Assembly: GCF_021917145.1 (NCBI RefSeq)
Contig: NC_061080.1
Span: 10,305,631-10,369,630, forward strand
Direction of reading: 5' to 3'
Origin: Hypomesus transpacificus
Lineage: Eukaryota; Chordata; Actinopteri; Osmeriformes; Osmeridae
DNA: 64,000 bases
The notes beneath the pieces are model-generated. The model was not told where the DNA came from and made no database searches. It was given only the letters and a program-made list of their open reading frames with translations. A program made the position numbers and the translations under genes. Positions 53,201 through 64,000 of this stretch are shown in pieces (positions within the stretch are counted from its first letter, which is position 1; every line of letters begins with the position of its first letter).

Positions 53201-53614
53201 AAGGCTGTCAGGCTAGCTAGCTAACCTTGTATAACAGAGCAGGCTAGCTAGCCAACTACTGGTGCTAGTACCAGCTAAACAAATCACAAAAAGTTGGCTA
53301 GCTAGCTCATGCTAGCATCTAACAAGATCACCAGCAAGCTGACCGTCAAACCAAAGCGCGTCTATTCTTTAAAGGCTCCATCAATTATTAGGCTGAAACA
53401 GACCCCAAACCTTAGTCTCTTTTTAGTATGTAACGCTACTGTCTACAGTGTATGCCACGGTTTAAATGTATGCTAGCTAGCTGCATTTGTCTGCATGAAA
53501 CTGTTATATTACCAAATGGCTTACGTTTGCTCCTGACGACCAAGCGCAGCTGTTGACTTTCCGGGTTTCAACCTGGTTAAGTTCCGAGTCAGTTGGAGTG
53601 GAGTTCCTCGCCAT
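47272..53614 (-). CDS. AT-hook and C2H2 zinc-finger protein, complete seven-exon model (ZNF-C)
   Basis: Exons 53525-53614 (ATG 53614), 52606-52759, 52160-52486, 51791-51874, 49473-49745, 48211-48450, 47272-47993; sum 1890 nt, 629 residues, phases consistent. Exon 2 ends IKVVVKEEEEEGVK. Exon 3 is acidic with [12 protein letters not shown]. Exon 4 carries an AT-hook (KRRRGRPPK). Exon 5 has basic RRRSRKPP and RTRPRRRSS stretches then Ser-Pro-Ala-Glu repeats. Exon 6 has two fingers and exon 7 six more, ending HGGRRMGPTRQ. AT-hooks bind the minor groove of AT-rich DNA, so combined AT-hook/finger DNA binding in the nucleus is inferred. A Tc1 element lies in intron 4 and a hAT in intron 5. A truncated duplicate of the exon 7 start (51640-51775) lies in intron 4. 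Confidence 0.8.
48547..49298. mobile_element. hAT-family non-autonomous element
   Basis: 752 bp flanked by perfect 8 bp duplications GTTATAAT (48539-48546 and 49299-49306), with short inverted ends AGTGGTGGGC and GCCCACCACT. Inside on the minus strand (48778-49035) an 85-residue ORF from an ATG has a BED-type finger (VVCTLCDAELVYC...LKYHLNAKH), the N-terminal domain of hAT transposases; the catalytic part is absent. In ZNF-C intron 5. Confidence 0.88.
49475..49620. repeat. Coding GCGAGGCAGCCTCAGCAG minisatellite in ZNF-C exon 5
   Basis: About eight 18 bp copies, some partial, encoding AASPAE on the gene strand. The unit is a multiple of three, so the frame is maintained. The array ends at the exon 5 donor (GTGAGA). 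Confidence 0.85.
49966..51616 (+). mobile_element. Tc1/mariner element, apparently complete
   Basis: 1651 bp with ~210 bp terminal inverted repeats starting CAGTGCCCTCCAAAAGTATT, flanked by TA on both sides (49964-49965 and 51617-51618). The arms differ at few positions. The long arms contain a second GCAAAAGTATTGGAAC-type motif at their inner ends (near 50160 and 51400), an IR/DR layout as in Sleeping Beauty-type elements. Inserted in ZNF-C intron 4. Confidence 0.95.
50295..51362 (+). CDS. Tc1-family DDE transposase
   Basis: Uninterrupted frame; the ATG at 50295 gives 355 residues (a second ATG is at 50325). Two paired-type HTHs with GRPRK between them bind the inverted repeats. The catalytic triad is visible as LWTDETK, QQDNDPKH and PDLNPIEH, with the DD34E spacing of Tc1. 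It cuts and pastes the element at TA sites. Because no disabling change is seen and the inverted repeats are similar, this copy may be recently inserted or active. Confidence 0.93.
   Translation: MQTVFRGENNMKTRALSLGEKQAIVSLREDGKSIRAIAETLAIASTTIWNVLKKKKTTGVLSNRHRTGRPRKTSAVDDRNIVRAVKKDPKTTVSEISNNLQMAGVKVSLSTVRRRLHEQKYKGYTRRCKPLISKKNRKARLEFAKKYRDEPQKFWDKVLWTDETKINFYQSDGKAKVWRKKGTAHDPKHTSSSVKHGGGNVMAWACMASSGTGSLIFIEDITHDGSSKMNSDVYRNILSANLRKDATKLIGRAFIMQQDNDPKHTAKTTKEFIRGKKWKVLDWPSQSPDLNPIEHAFYLLKRRLKGGTPQNKQQLKEAAVKAWESIKKEECKSLVTSMGHRLAAVIESKGFATKY
51640..51775 (-). pseudogene. Truncated duplicate of the ZNF-C last-exon start
   Basis: Near-copy of 47870-47960 (GACPSPAPLGAPLPPRAAPP against GACPNPAPLGAPLPPRAAPP), preceded by a CTTGTCAG acceptor-like sequence. 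It breaks off within the region corresponding to LEELCF, right beside the Tc1 right end. Its frame does not match the upstream phase 1 donor, so it is probably not spliced in. Confidence 0.65.
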
Positions 53615-54036
53615 CGTACTAGCCACCAGCTGCAGCTAAAACAAGTCGTTCAAGTATCAGACTGATGCAGAACCATGACAAAATACATATGAAAAGTACA
53701 CAGGCGAGACTCATGTCTGACATTCATTCATTCAGTTCTTTGTTCTGTATATATTTATTGCCCTTTATTTAAGTGAATACCACTGTAATGTCACAAATCA
53801 ACCTCGATCATCTCACAATTAAGGTAGAAGGGTATAGTCTTCAGGTTAATGCCCATGTTACTTCAACATCTAGTCACACCAGCCCATGTTATTATTTCAA
53901 CATCCAATCACAGGAGCCCATTTCTCTACCCATCAACTCTAAATCTGTAGGGTGACAAACCCTTTTGTGATGCATTACAATAACAAAATAAACCCAAACT
54001 ATGAGGAGGACACATGGTGGATGAACCATATATTAT
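53615..54036. other. Intergenic between ZNF-C start and ZNF-D end
   Basis: Promoter region of ZNF-C (minus strand, reading left) on its left side and 3' flank of ZNF-D on its right. No coding sequence recognised. Confidence 0.4.
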
Positions 54037-54042
54037 TTTATT
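54037..54042 (-). promoter_or_regulatory. ZNF-D poly(A) signal
   Basis: Minus-strand AATAAA about 700 bp past the first stop, immediately after the 21 bp minisatellite. Confidence 0.5.
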
Positions 54043-54104
54043 TGTAATAATAATTTTCACATCAGGCTGACCACAAATAGACAAACATGTCAATTCACAC
54101 CATG

Positions 54105-54776
54105 GTGAGGGCAGACAGCTATGCGGTGAGGGCAGACAGCTATGCGGTGAGGGCAGACAGCTATGCGGTGAGGGCAGACAGCTATGCGGTGAGGGCAGAC
54201 AGCTATGCGGTGAGGGCAGTAAGCTATGCGGTGAGGGCAGACAGCTATGCGGTGAGGGCAGACAGCTATGCGGTGAGGGCAGACAGCTATGCGGTGAGGG
54301 CAGACAGCTATGCGGTGAGGGCAGACAGCTATGTGGTGAGGGCAGACAGCTATGTGGTGAGGGCAGTAAGCTATGCGGTGAGGGCAGACAGCTATGTGGT
54401 GAGGGCAGACAGCTATGCGGTGAGGGCAGACAGCTATGTGGTGATGGCAGACAGCTATGCGGTGAGGGCAGACAGCTATGTGGTGATAGCAGACAGCTAT
54501 GCGGTGAGGGCAGTAAGCTATGCGGTGAGGGCAGACAGCTATGCGGTGAGGGCAGACAGCTATGCGGTGAGGTCAGACAGCTATGCGGTGAGGGCAGTAA
54601 GCTATGCGGTGAGGGCAGACAGCTATGTGGTGAGGGCAGACAGCTATGCGGTGAGGGCAGACAGCTATGCGGTGAGGGCAGACAGCTATGTGGTGAGGGC
54701 AGACAGCTATGCGGTGAGGGCAGACAGCTCTGTGGTGAGGGCAGACAGCTATGCGGTGAGGGCAGACAGATATGCG
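54105..54776. repeat. 21 bp minisatellite at the ZNF-D stop codon
   Basis: 32 copies of GCGGTGAGGGCAGACAGCTAT-type units. On the gene strand and in the gene's frame a unit reads Leu-Ser-Ala-Leu-Thr-Ala-stop, so the array consists of repeated C-terminal codons plus TAG. Most units keep the TAG. The plus-strand 248-residue open frame (VRADSYA repeats) is a by-product. Confidence 0.93.
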
Positions 54777-57700
54777 TGCAGCCCTTGCCCGGCGGCAGAT
54801 TTCCTCCGGTGCATCTTCTTGTGTCTGCAGTAGCTCTGCGGCGTGCTCAAATCCTTGCCGCACTCGTCGCAACGGAAAGGGTTCTCTTCCAAGTGGGATC
54901 TCCGGTGAGAGCCGAGGTTATACGGCTTGAAGAACACGTTCCCACAGTCTGGGCAGGCATAGCGGTTCCCCGAGTGGGTCCTCTCGTGGTCCCTCAGACG
55001 CTCCAGACGGCTGTAGCGCTTCTCACACAGGGAGCACCCGTACGGCTTCTCCTCAGTGTGTAACAGCCGGTGCCTCTTCATGGCCCCCGAGTGGCCGAAG
55101 CTCTTGCCGCAGTCCGAGCACTGGTATGGCTTCTCCCCCGTGTGGACCCTCATGTGGTCCTGGAGGTGGCGGTTCTGTGTGAACTGCTAGCCGCACAGGG
55201 TGCACTGGTAGGGCTTCTCCCCTGAGTGGATCCTGAGGTGGATCTGCAAGGTGGAGGGCTTCCTGCAGTCCAGCCCGCACACGGGGCAGTGGGAGCCGCT
55301 GGTCCGCTGCAGGAGGCTGCTTCTGAGACGCTGCATCGGGGGGGAGAGAGGCTGGTTCTCCCGGACCGCGGTGGAAAAACTCACACTCTGACCTGCGGTG
55401 GAAAACACAACACTGGTTAGAGGCAGAGTAGCTGTGGACACGATGGTTTGTGTTTGAATGCGGGCGTTACTCGGATTGACTTTCCCGACTCACTGAGATC
55501 AACTGAGTCCCATTCCACTTCCTCGCCGTCAGAGTTGATTAAACTGCCGAATTGATTTTCCCCTTCCTCTCTGCCCTCCTCTTCCTCCTTCTCATCCTCG
55601 TTCCCTGGAGACCCGATATGAATGATGGTCTTGATGCCTTCTTCTGACCCCTGGTCTCCATGCTGATGAACGGTCCTCACATGTTGAGTCTCTGCGTCAG
55701 GGTTTTGTCTGTCTGCCCCTCGGTGATGGCTACCCTCCCATCGCGGCTCACTTCCTGATTGGGCGAGAGTAGGGTGAGTCTGCATGTGTCTGTGTAGTTT
55801 GGAGGACTGGGGGAACTGGAGTCTACATAAGGGGCAGGTGTGAACATACCTGGAAACAACCGACGATGATCCAGATTTGAACAAATGACTCCATTCTTTA
55901 GCCTCGTCATGTTCTTCCTCCTCTTCATCATGCTCAGGCTCTTCAGGACACTGTGGCTGTTCTCTCAGGTCACCATGGTAACTGATAGTGTCGTGACCTC
56001 CTGGAGAAAGTGGATCAAGTTGATCAACCATGGCAGGCCCAAGCCCAGACGCAGGCCTGCCTCTGGAGTGGATCTGCTGGTGTCTCTTCATGCTCCCCAG
56101 CTGGGAGAAGCTCCTCCCACAGTCCTCACACTGGTAGGGTTTCTCTCTGGTGTGAGCCCTCTCGTGGCGTTGCAGGGTGGAAGCCTCGGAGAAGCCTTTG
56201 CCGCACACGTCGCAGATGTGGCGTTTCTCCCCCGTGTGAGTCACCTGGTGCTTCTGCAGGGCCGACAGCCTGAAGAAGGTGTTCCCACACAAGCTGCAGC
56301 AGTGCGGCCTCTCTCCTGTGTGCGTGTTCTGATGCTCTCGAAGACTGCTTCTCCTAGTGAACTTCTTGCCACATGCAGTGCAAGGGTGGGGTTTCTCTCC
56401 TGTGTGTGAGCGCTCGTGCCTCCTCAGCGCCCCCTGGTGACTGAACCTCACGCCACAGTCTGAACAGGAGTAGGGTTTCTCCCCCGTGTGAACCTTCTTG
56501 TGTTCTTTCAGGTGCTCTTTCTGGCGGAAGTGCTTCCCACATGCAGGGCAGGGGTAAGGTTTCTCTCCTGTGTGGGTCTTCATGTGCATCTGGAGTCTGA
56601 AGAAGGATGGACACTCCCTCCCACACTCAAGGCAGCGGTGGAACTTCTTCACTGTCCGGTTCTCCGGCTGGTTTTCCTGCTGGTTCTCAGAGTAAATGTC
56701 CAACTCCTCTCCTTCAGAATTGATGAATCCCCCAACGCTATTTGTTTCCCCTCCATCCTCCTTCCCCTCTTCTTTGTCCTTAACTAATTCTTCATGTTCC
56801 ATCTCCAGTGTTGTGTTGAGGTCATTGTGGGGATGCAAGAGCTCCACCAGATCCAAATCTGAGCTGATCAGATCTCCTTCATCCTCATCATCTTTATGCT
56901 TGTCTTCCTCTGCCTTCATTTCCAGTCTGGGGGCTCGAGGACCCTGTGATAGAAGAAGAAGGTAGACCACCCAAGATCAATGTCACAACACTGAGTGACA
57001 TAAGATACAATAAATAATATATTTGAAAGTTTTAAGGTAAAAAAAACTGCAACATAGCGTTTAATGACAAGACAACATAAATACATCTAGTCCAGCTCAC
57101 CTTCCTGGGGTTTTGGGCATCACCTCCACCCCTGTGTCTCCTCAGGTGTTTCACCAGTTGCCCCGGGCGACAGAAGCTCTTCCCGCACTCCGCGCAGTGG
57201 TACGGTCTCTCCCCGGCATGCGATCTCTCGTGGTCCCTGTGGCCGGAGGACGTGGCAAAGCCCTTCCCGCACACAGAGCAGGAGTACGGGTTCTCCCCTG
57301 TGTGGGTGACCTTGTGATCCCTGAGGCAGGACGAGGTGGAGAACCTCCTTCCACAAACGGTGCAGCCAAACGGTCTCTCCCCAGTATGCGTGCGCTCGTG
57401 AGCCTTCAGGAGCCGCGCTTCTATGAAGCGTTTGCCACACTCGGAGCAGCCGAACGGTCTCTCCCCCAGGTGCCTCATCTCGTGTCTCCTCAAGTCCCCC
57501 ACCTGAGCAAACTTGGCAGCGCAGATGGAACAGGAGTAAGGTTTCTCTCCAGTGTGGATCCTCTCGTGAACCTTGAGCTGCCCTTTCTGAAGGAAGCACT
57601 TACCGCACACGGAGCAGCGATGAGGCTTCTCTCCGGAGTGCGTCATCTGGTGTCGCTTCAGCTTGTTCTGATTCACAAACTCCTTTCCACACTCTAGACA

Positions 57701-58708
57701 GGGGTGTGGCTTCCTGGAAGAGGGGTGTGGCTTCCTGGCACCGTGGTGTTGCTTCCTGCCACAGCCCTCCACCTCAGAGAGGAAGTGGGAGACGCTGTCT
57801 ACGTGAGAAACAGGAAACACTTAAAGGCACAGCGACACATCACATTCACCATCAAATCACAATTCATTGAACAGACGCTTTAAACCAAAGCCACATTCAA
57901 ATAACGCACAGGGTCCGAAGTGCGTAGCTCTAATAGAGTCAAGAAATAAGGGTATTTTACCAGGCATGGTGCAAAATAACACCAAAAAGAAATTGTCTTG
58001 TTTAAAACAAACCTTCATGACCTGAGAGTACTTACCAAAACGTGGCTCCTCTTCTTCTTCACAGGCGTGCAGCTCACTGTTCTTTCCAGGAGGAACTTGT
58101 GAATGTCTCTGAGCTTTCATAGACAGGGCTCCCTCTTCAGGTTGCGCTTGTTCATGCCTTCTCATGTCTGACGAGTTACAGAACTCCTTGTCGCAGTAGG
58201 GGCAGCCGTAATGCTTGGTCCCTGTGTGAGTCTGCTGGTGATCCTCCCAAGCCTCCAACTTAGTGAAGGTCTTCCCACACTTGGCGTAATGGTGCAGTTT
58301 GTCCTCTGAATCTCTCTTCTCCTGCACCTCCCCCTGTTCTACTTGAACAGTCAGCACCTCTAATTCATCATCGCACTTAAAAACGGCACAGTTAGTGTCC
58401 TCGTCGTTGTGTTCTGTGTTCCAAGACTCAGTTGGATCATCTTTAGTATCTTCGTCTTGCACACAAAGTCTTTGGAGTTTCAACCTAATTTGGCAGCGAC
58501 TGCGACGACCACACGTAACAACCACACTTCCTGTCTGGGAGACCCGCTTCCCACTTCCTGTCTGGGAGACCCGCTTCCCACTTCCTGTGAGGGTTTCCAC
58601 TTCCTGTGGGGGGCAGCGGCAGGGTGTCTCTCCTGAGTCTCTCCTCTGGTCTCCTTCCAGCCTGGCAGCTCTAAAGGTGCCGTCTTCCCACTCCTCCCCA
58701 GAGTCCAT
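54749..58708 (-). CDS. C2H2 zinc-finger protein with one in-frame stop (ZNF-D)
   Basis: Exons 58036-58708 (ATG 58708), 57101-57798, 55494-56943 and 54749-55392, all GT-AG with matching phases, sum 3465 nt. The first exon has an acidic region, a 27 bp coding repeat (GKRVSQTGS) and two diverged fingers. The second has seven fingers, the third an acidic leader with [12 protein letters not shown], seven fingers nearly identical to ZNF-A exon 34464-35561, one further finger and [15 protein letters not shown]. The last has about six fingers, but a TAG (55187-55189, codon ~1009) replaces the residue after CTLCG of its second finger, where family members usually have Lys. Fingers after it are otherwise intact. 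A further upstream exon is possible (acceptor just above 58760). Confidence 0.75.
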
Positions 58709-58948
58709 GATTCTTAGAATGTCCCCCAGTTTGTTGTTGTTTTCCAAAGCATGGCATCTACCCCCAGCTCTGGTTGCTGTGGTTACAGGCCAGTTTGGCT
58801 CAGGGCAGAGACCACTGTGTACTCCTGCATTCCAACAGAGAACAGCATAACAGATGTGATAAAGCGCTACACGTACGTATATATGTGACGTGAAAGTCAG
58901 ATTAATCGAATGCCAGCATACTACACTACATAGAACATACTTAGAACC

Positions 58949-59143
58949 AAGGCCGTAGCCATGGAATCAACATTGGGGGGGACGATTTTTTAAAATAATT
59001 TCGGACAGCGTGCGTGGTTGCCTGTCGTAGCGTAGCACATTAATATTTTTATATCAATATATTGATATAATTTGGGGACATTGACCAGATTTGAATATTG
59101 GGGGGGATGTGTCCCCCCCAATATGTATTATGATTACGGCCTT
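58949..59143. mobile_element. MITE with AAGGCCGTA termini
   Basis: Inverted ends AAGGCCGTAGCC and ATTACGGCCTT about 195 bp apart, with G-run/C-run subterminal pairs (GGGGGGGACG and GTGTCCCCCCAA). No coding capacity; superfamily not certain. Confidence 0.6.
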
Positions 59144-60440
59144 GCTTAGAACATACAGAACAACCAACACATAAATATGTATTGAAACAAACTACAATGA
59201 AGAAGTACACCAGAATCCAAAATGTTTTTCGCAAAGCAAATCTTTTTCTCATAAACCACATGACCCGGGAATTCAGACTTATTAACTTTCAATATAACTC
59301 TATCCAATTAGATTCCCAACTAGGTCACGGTGACATCACTTAACAGTCCCCAACCTATTAAATGGGCTAAACTCTTAGGCATTTAACACAACAATGATCA
59401 AACCACGAACACAACATAAAGACAATTAGAGGACAAGAACATGAACACTCCCACAGACCGTATGATAATCCCCACGGACTGTCAGCCAATAGCGTGACCG
59501 TCTCCTGTCCCTAAATTCCGGATAGCGACTGCGACTGATTTAAGACCAGGGAGACGTGGATACAAAACCAGCAAGCTACTCCATGCAAATGTTTAACTGC
59601 ATCCAACATTGTCTGACATCAGCTAGTTTGCAACATACTAGTGCTAGCGTTAGCAAGTTTACAAGCCTTGCCAACAACGTTGGTCTAACTGACCAGTGAC
59701 ATAGGTGCTGGTTCAATCTTTAGTAAAAATCCGCAGAACATAAACTGACAAATATGTCATTTAAGTCTAATAACATCAATAAAATAAAATAGTGTCAAAC
59801 CTCTCTGGCTAAGCAAAATCCTACTGTTTCTATTCTTCTCACTAACCTGGGTAGACAAAACTGGTTGATGGCAGACAGTAAGATGAGAACTCTTTGATCA
59901 AGAATGATTAACGTCTATTGTCATACTTGGAATCCATAAATGTACGTGCTATTAATATATTTTTTTTATAAAAATGACAGTACGCGGTCATAAAATGGTA
60001 CGTATGCACCGACTGCTAACGGAAAAGTAATTCACTACTTCTGTCTGAATGCGCAGATGCTGACGACAGAACAATGTATTACTGCGATGTATAAACTAGG
60101 GCAGCCCGACGAGGCGGAGTTTGTGTTCACTTGCTACTTGCTGCTTGTAAACAGGCAAACCCCATTCACCTAGGTTACAAAGTGACCGAAAATGTATTAC
60201 AAAACGTAAAAGAGGAAAGCCAAAAGTCAAAAACCGGAGCTTTCTGACCTCATCTTAATCTTAAGCGTGTATGAAATTATAGTTTCATTTATGTCGATGA
60301 GTTGATCTCACCAATCATGTTACTTTACATGTTGAGTGTAGCCAATGAGGAGCGGGACAGCATACCGGGTGGCGTGCGAGTTTTGTTATACTGGGTTCGG
60401 GAGCTAGCTGCTAGCTAACCTGCAAGTCCTGCGAAAGTTG
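59144..60440. other. Intergenic between ZNF-D and bfar
   Basis: No coding exon recognised. The 5' untranslated exons and promoter of ZNF-D (minus) are expected near 59500-59900 and the bfar promoter (plus) just left of 60440. Confidence 0.4.
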
Positions 60441-60493
60441 ATGCAGGACAAGAATGATGAACATCCCAGCTATCGACCACAACTGAACTTGGA
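60440..60493 (+). other. bfar: Probable bfar 5' untranslated exon
   Basis: A strong donor, GGA followed by GTAAGT at 60494, lies in the upstream region and fits as the non-coding first exon. The left boundary is a guess. Confidence 0.4.
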
Positions 60494-61245
60494 GTAAGTA
60501 GCGGGACATTTATCTCTCCTGACGCTGTGATATGATCTTCCAGAAATGTTGACTACCTTTCTTCGTCAGGCAAGATTAACTGAATTAGCTAGTGCTAGCA
60601 AAGTTGTAGGGGCACCCCCTGCTAAAGCCAGGCATAACGTCACGACTTCAGCTAGCTAGCTGCAGTTTATCAACACAACGATGTTATAGTCTGTCATATA
60701 ACTAATTGCTATGTACACATACGAAGCGATTATTGACAATTAAAACATTTCTGGATATTCCTTGAGTTGTTGAAGTGTAGGTCAAGAGACAGTGTCATGT
60801 GTCATTATTTTGGACGTTCGCCTGTACAAATTGTGGACGTACTTCCTAGTTAGCTAGCTAGCTACTAGCTGACTAGAATGAGCCAGTTAGCCAACAATTC
60901 TTTAAGTGGCTAGCTAGCTGTTGTAATTGAAACAACAGTAAAGATGAGACTCGTTAACGCTCGTTATTACCCTTGGTGTCATCTTAAAACAAATTGTAAT
61001 AGGTTGTCGACATTTTGTTGTAGTTGGCATACAGATGGGATACGGAGTCCATAGGTCAGAGATAGCGCCCGGCCCAGTGTACACCCGTGCGTGCCCTGCA
61101 GTGAACGTACAGGTTGTGCTATGGACTGAACTGAATGTCGTATGATGTCAGAGCGTTTATGCAATACAGGCTCGATCTATCTCTCTGTCTCTTACTCTCT
61201 CTCTCCCCCCATATCTGTCCCTCTTCCTCCCCCTCCAGGCCTCAG

Positions 61246-64000
<2,755 letters not shown>

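Noticed and set aside
54087-54833. 248-residue plus-strand ORF of VRADSYA repeats
   Set aside because: 21 bp repeat is divisible by three, so stop-free frames are automatic; it lies antisense to the ZNF-D 3' end.
58395-58850. 151-residue plus-strand ORF
   Set aside because: Antisense to ZNF-D first exon; no recognisable domain.

Overview
The window reads as teleost fish genomic DNA. The genes are intron-containing with GT-AG junctions, there are long C2H2 zinc-finger (ZNF) arrays, dense CA/TG microsatellites, SINEs with the teleost tail that reads 'ggataagagcgtctg', and Tc1/mariner, hAT, Harbinger-like and LINE copies. PALB2 and NDUFAB1 lie head-to-tail on one strand, as they do on human 16p12. 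The species cannot be fixed from the sequence.

Layout: (1) 1-17367 is a near-perfect head-to-tail array of a ~5.5 kb unit (periods 5524, 5485 and 5525 bp). Each complete unit carries an intact minus-strand tyrosine recombinase (YR) gene with an N-terminal zinc finger, a 103-112 bp minisatellite, a 68 bp minisatellite and several dyad-symmetric motifs. The array runs off the left edge and into a 100-N gap (17368-17467). (2) 17468-18164 holds the first two exons of a minus-strand secreted CUB-like protein whose remainder is lost in the gap. (3) 19345-25409 is NDUFAB1 (minus), with a LINE-loaded fold-back element in intron 3. (4) 25688-31367 is PALB2 (minus, 12 coding exons). (5) 33390-58708 is a minus-strand ZNF cluster. 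It holds a 34-finger gene (33390-40261), an 8-finger gene (43494-44770), an AT-hook plus 8-finger gene with a complete seven-exon model (47272-53614) and a further large gene (54749-58708) with one in-frame stop. It is interspersed with a CENP-B/Tc5-type HTH ORF, an apparently intact Tc1 element and hAT, Harbinger-like and MITE copies. (6) 60400-64000 is the 5' part of BFAR (plus strand; RING, then the start of the SAM domain), which leaves the window.

Exon models were built by joining canonical splice sites. They are supported by summed coding lengths divisible by three: ZNF-A 4611 nt, ZNF-C 1890 nt, ZNF-D 3465 nt, and BFAR phases throughout. PALB2 is one base off, and the discrepancy localises to a G-run/GT-repeat in its last exon.

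Two themes stand out. First, the YR-bearing tandem array looks like a self-contained, homogenised recombinase satellite: no reverse transcriptase, capsid or DDE gene is seen in the unit. Second, minisatellites in this window repeatedly amplify gene-processing signals: the PALB2 exon 11 splice donor (~9 copies), the BFAR exon 6 splice acceptor (~14 copies), a ZNF stop codon (~30 copies of a 21 bp unit) and a ZNF donor region (4-5 copies).
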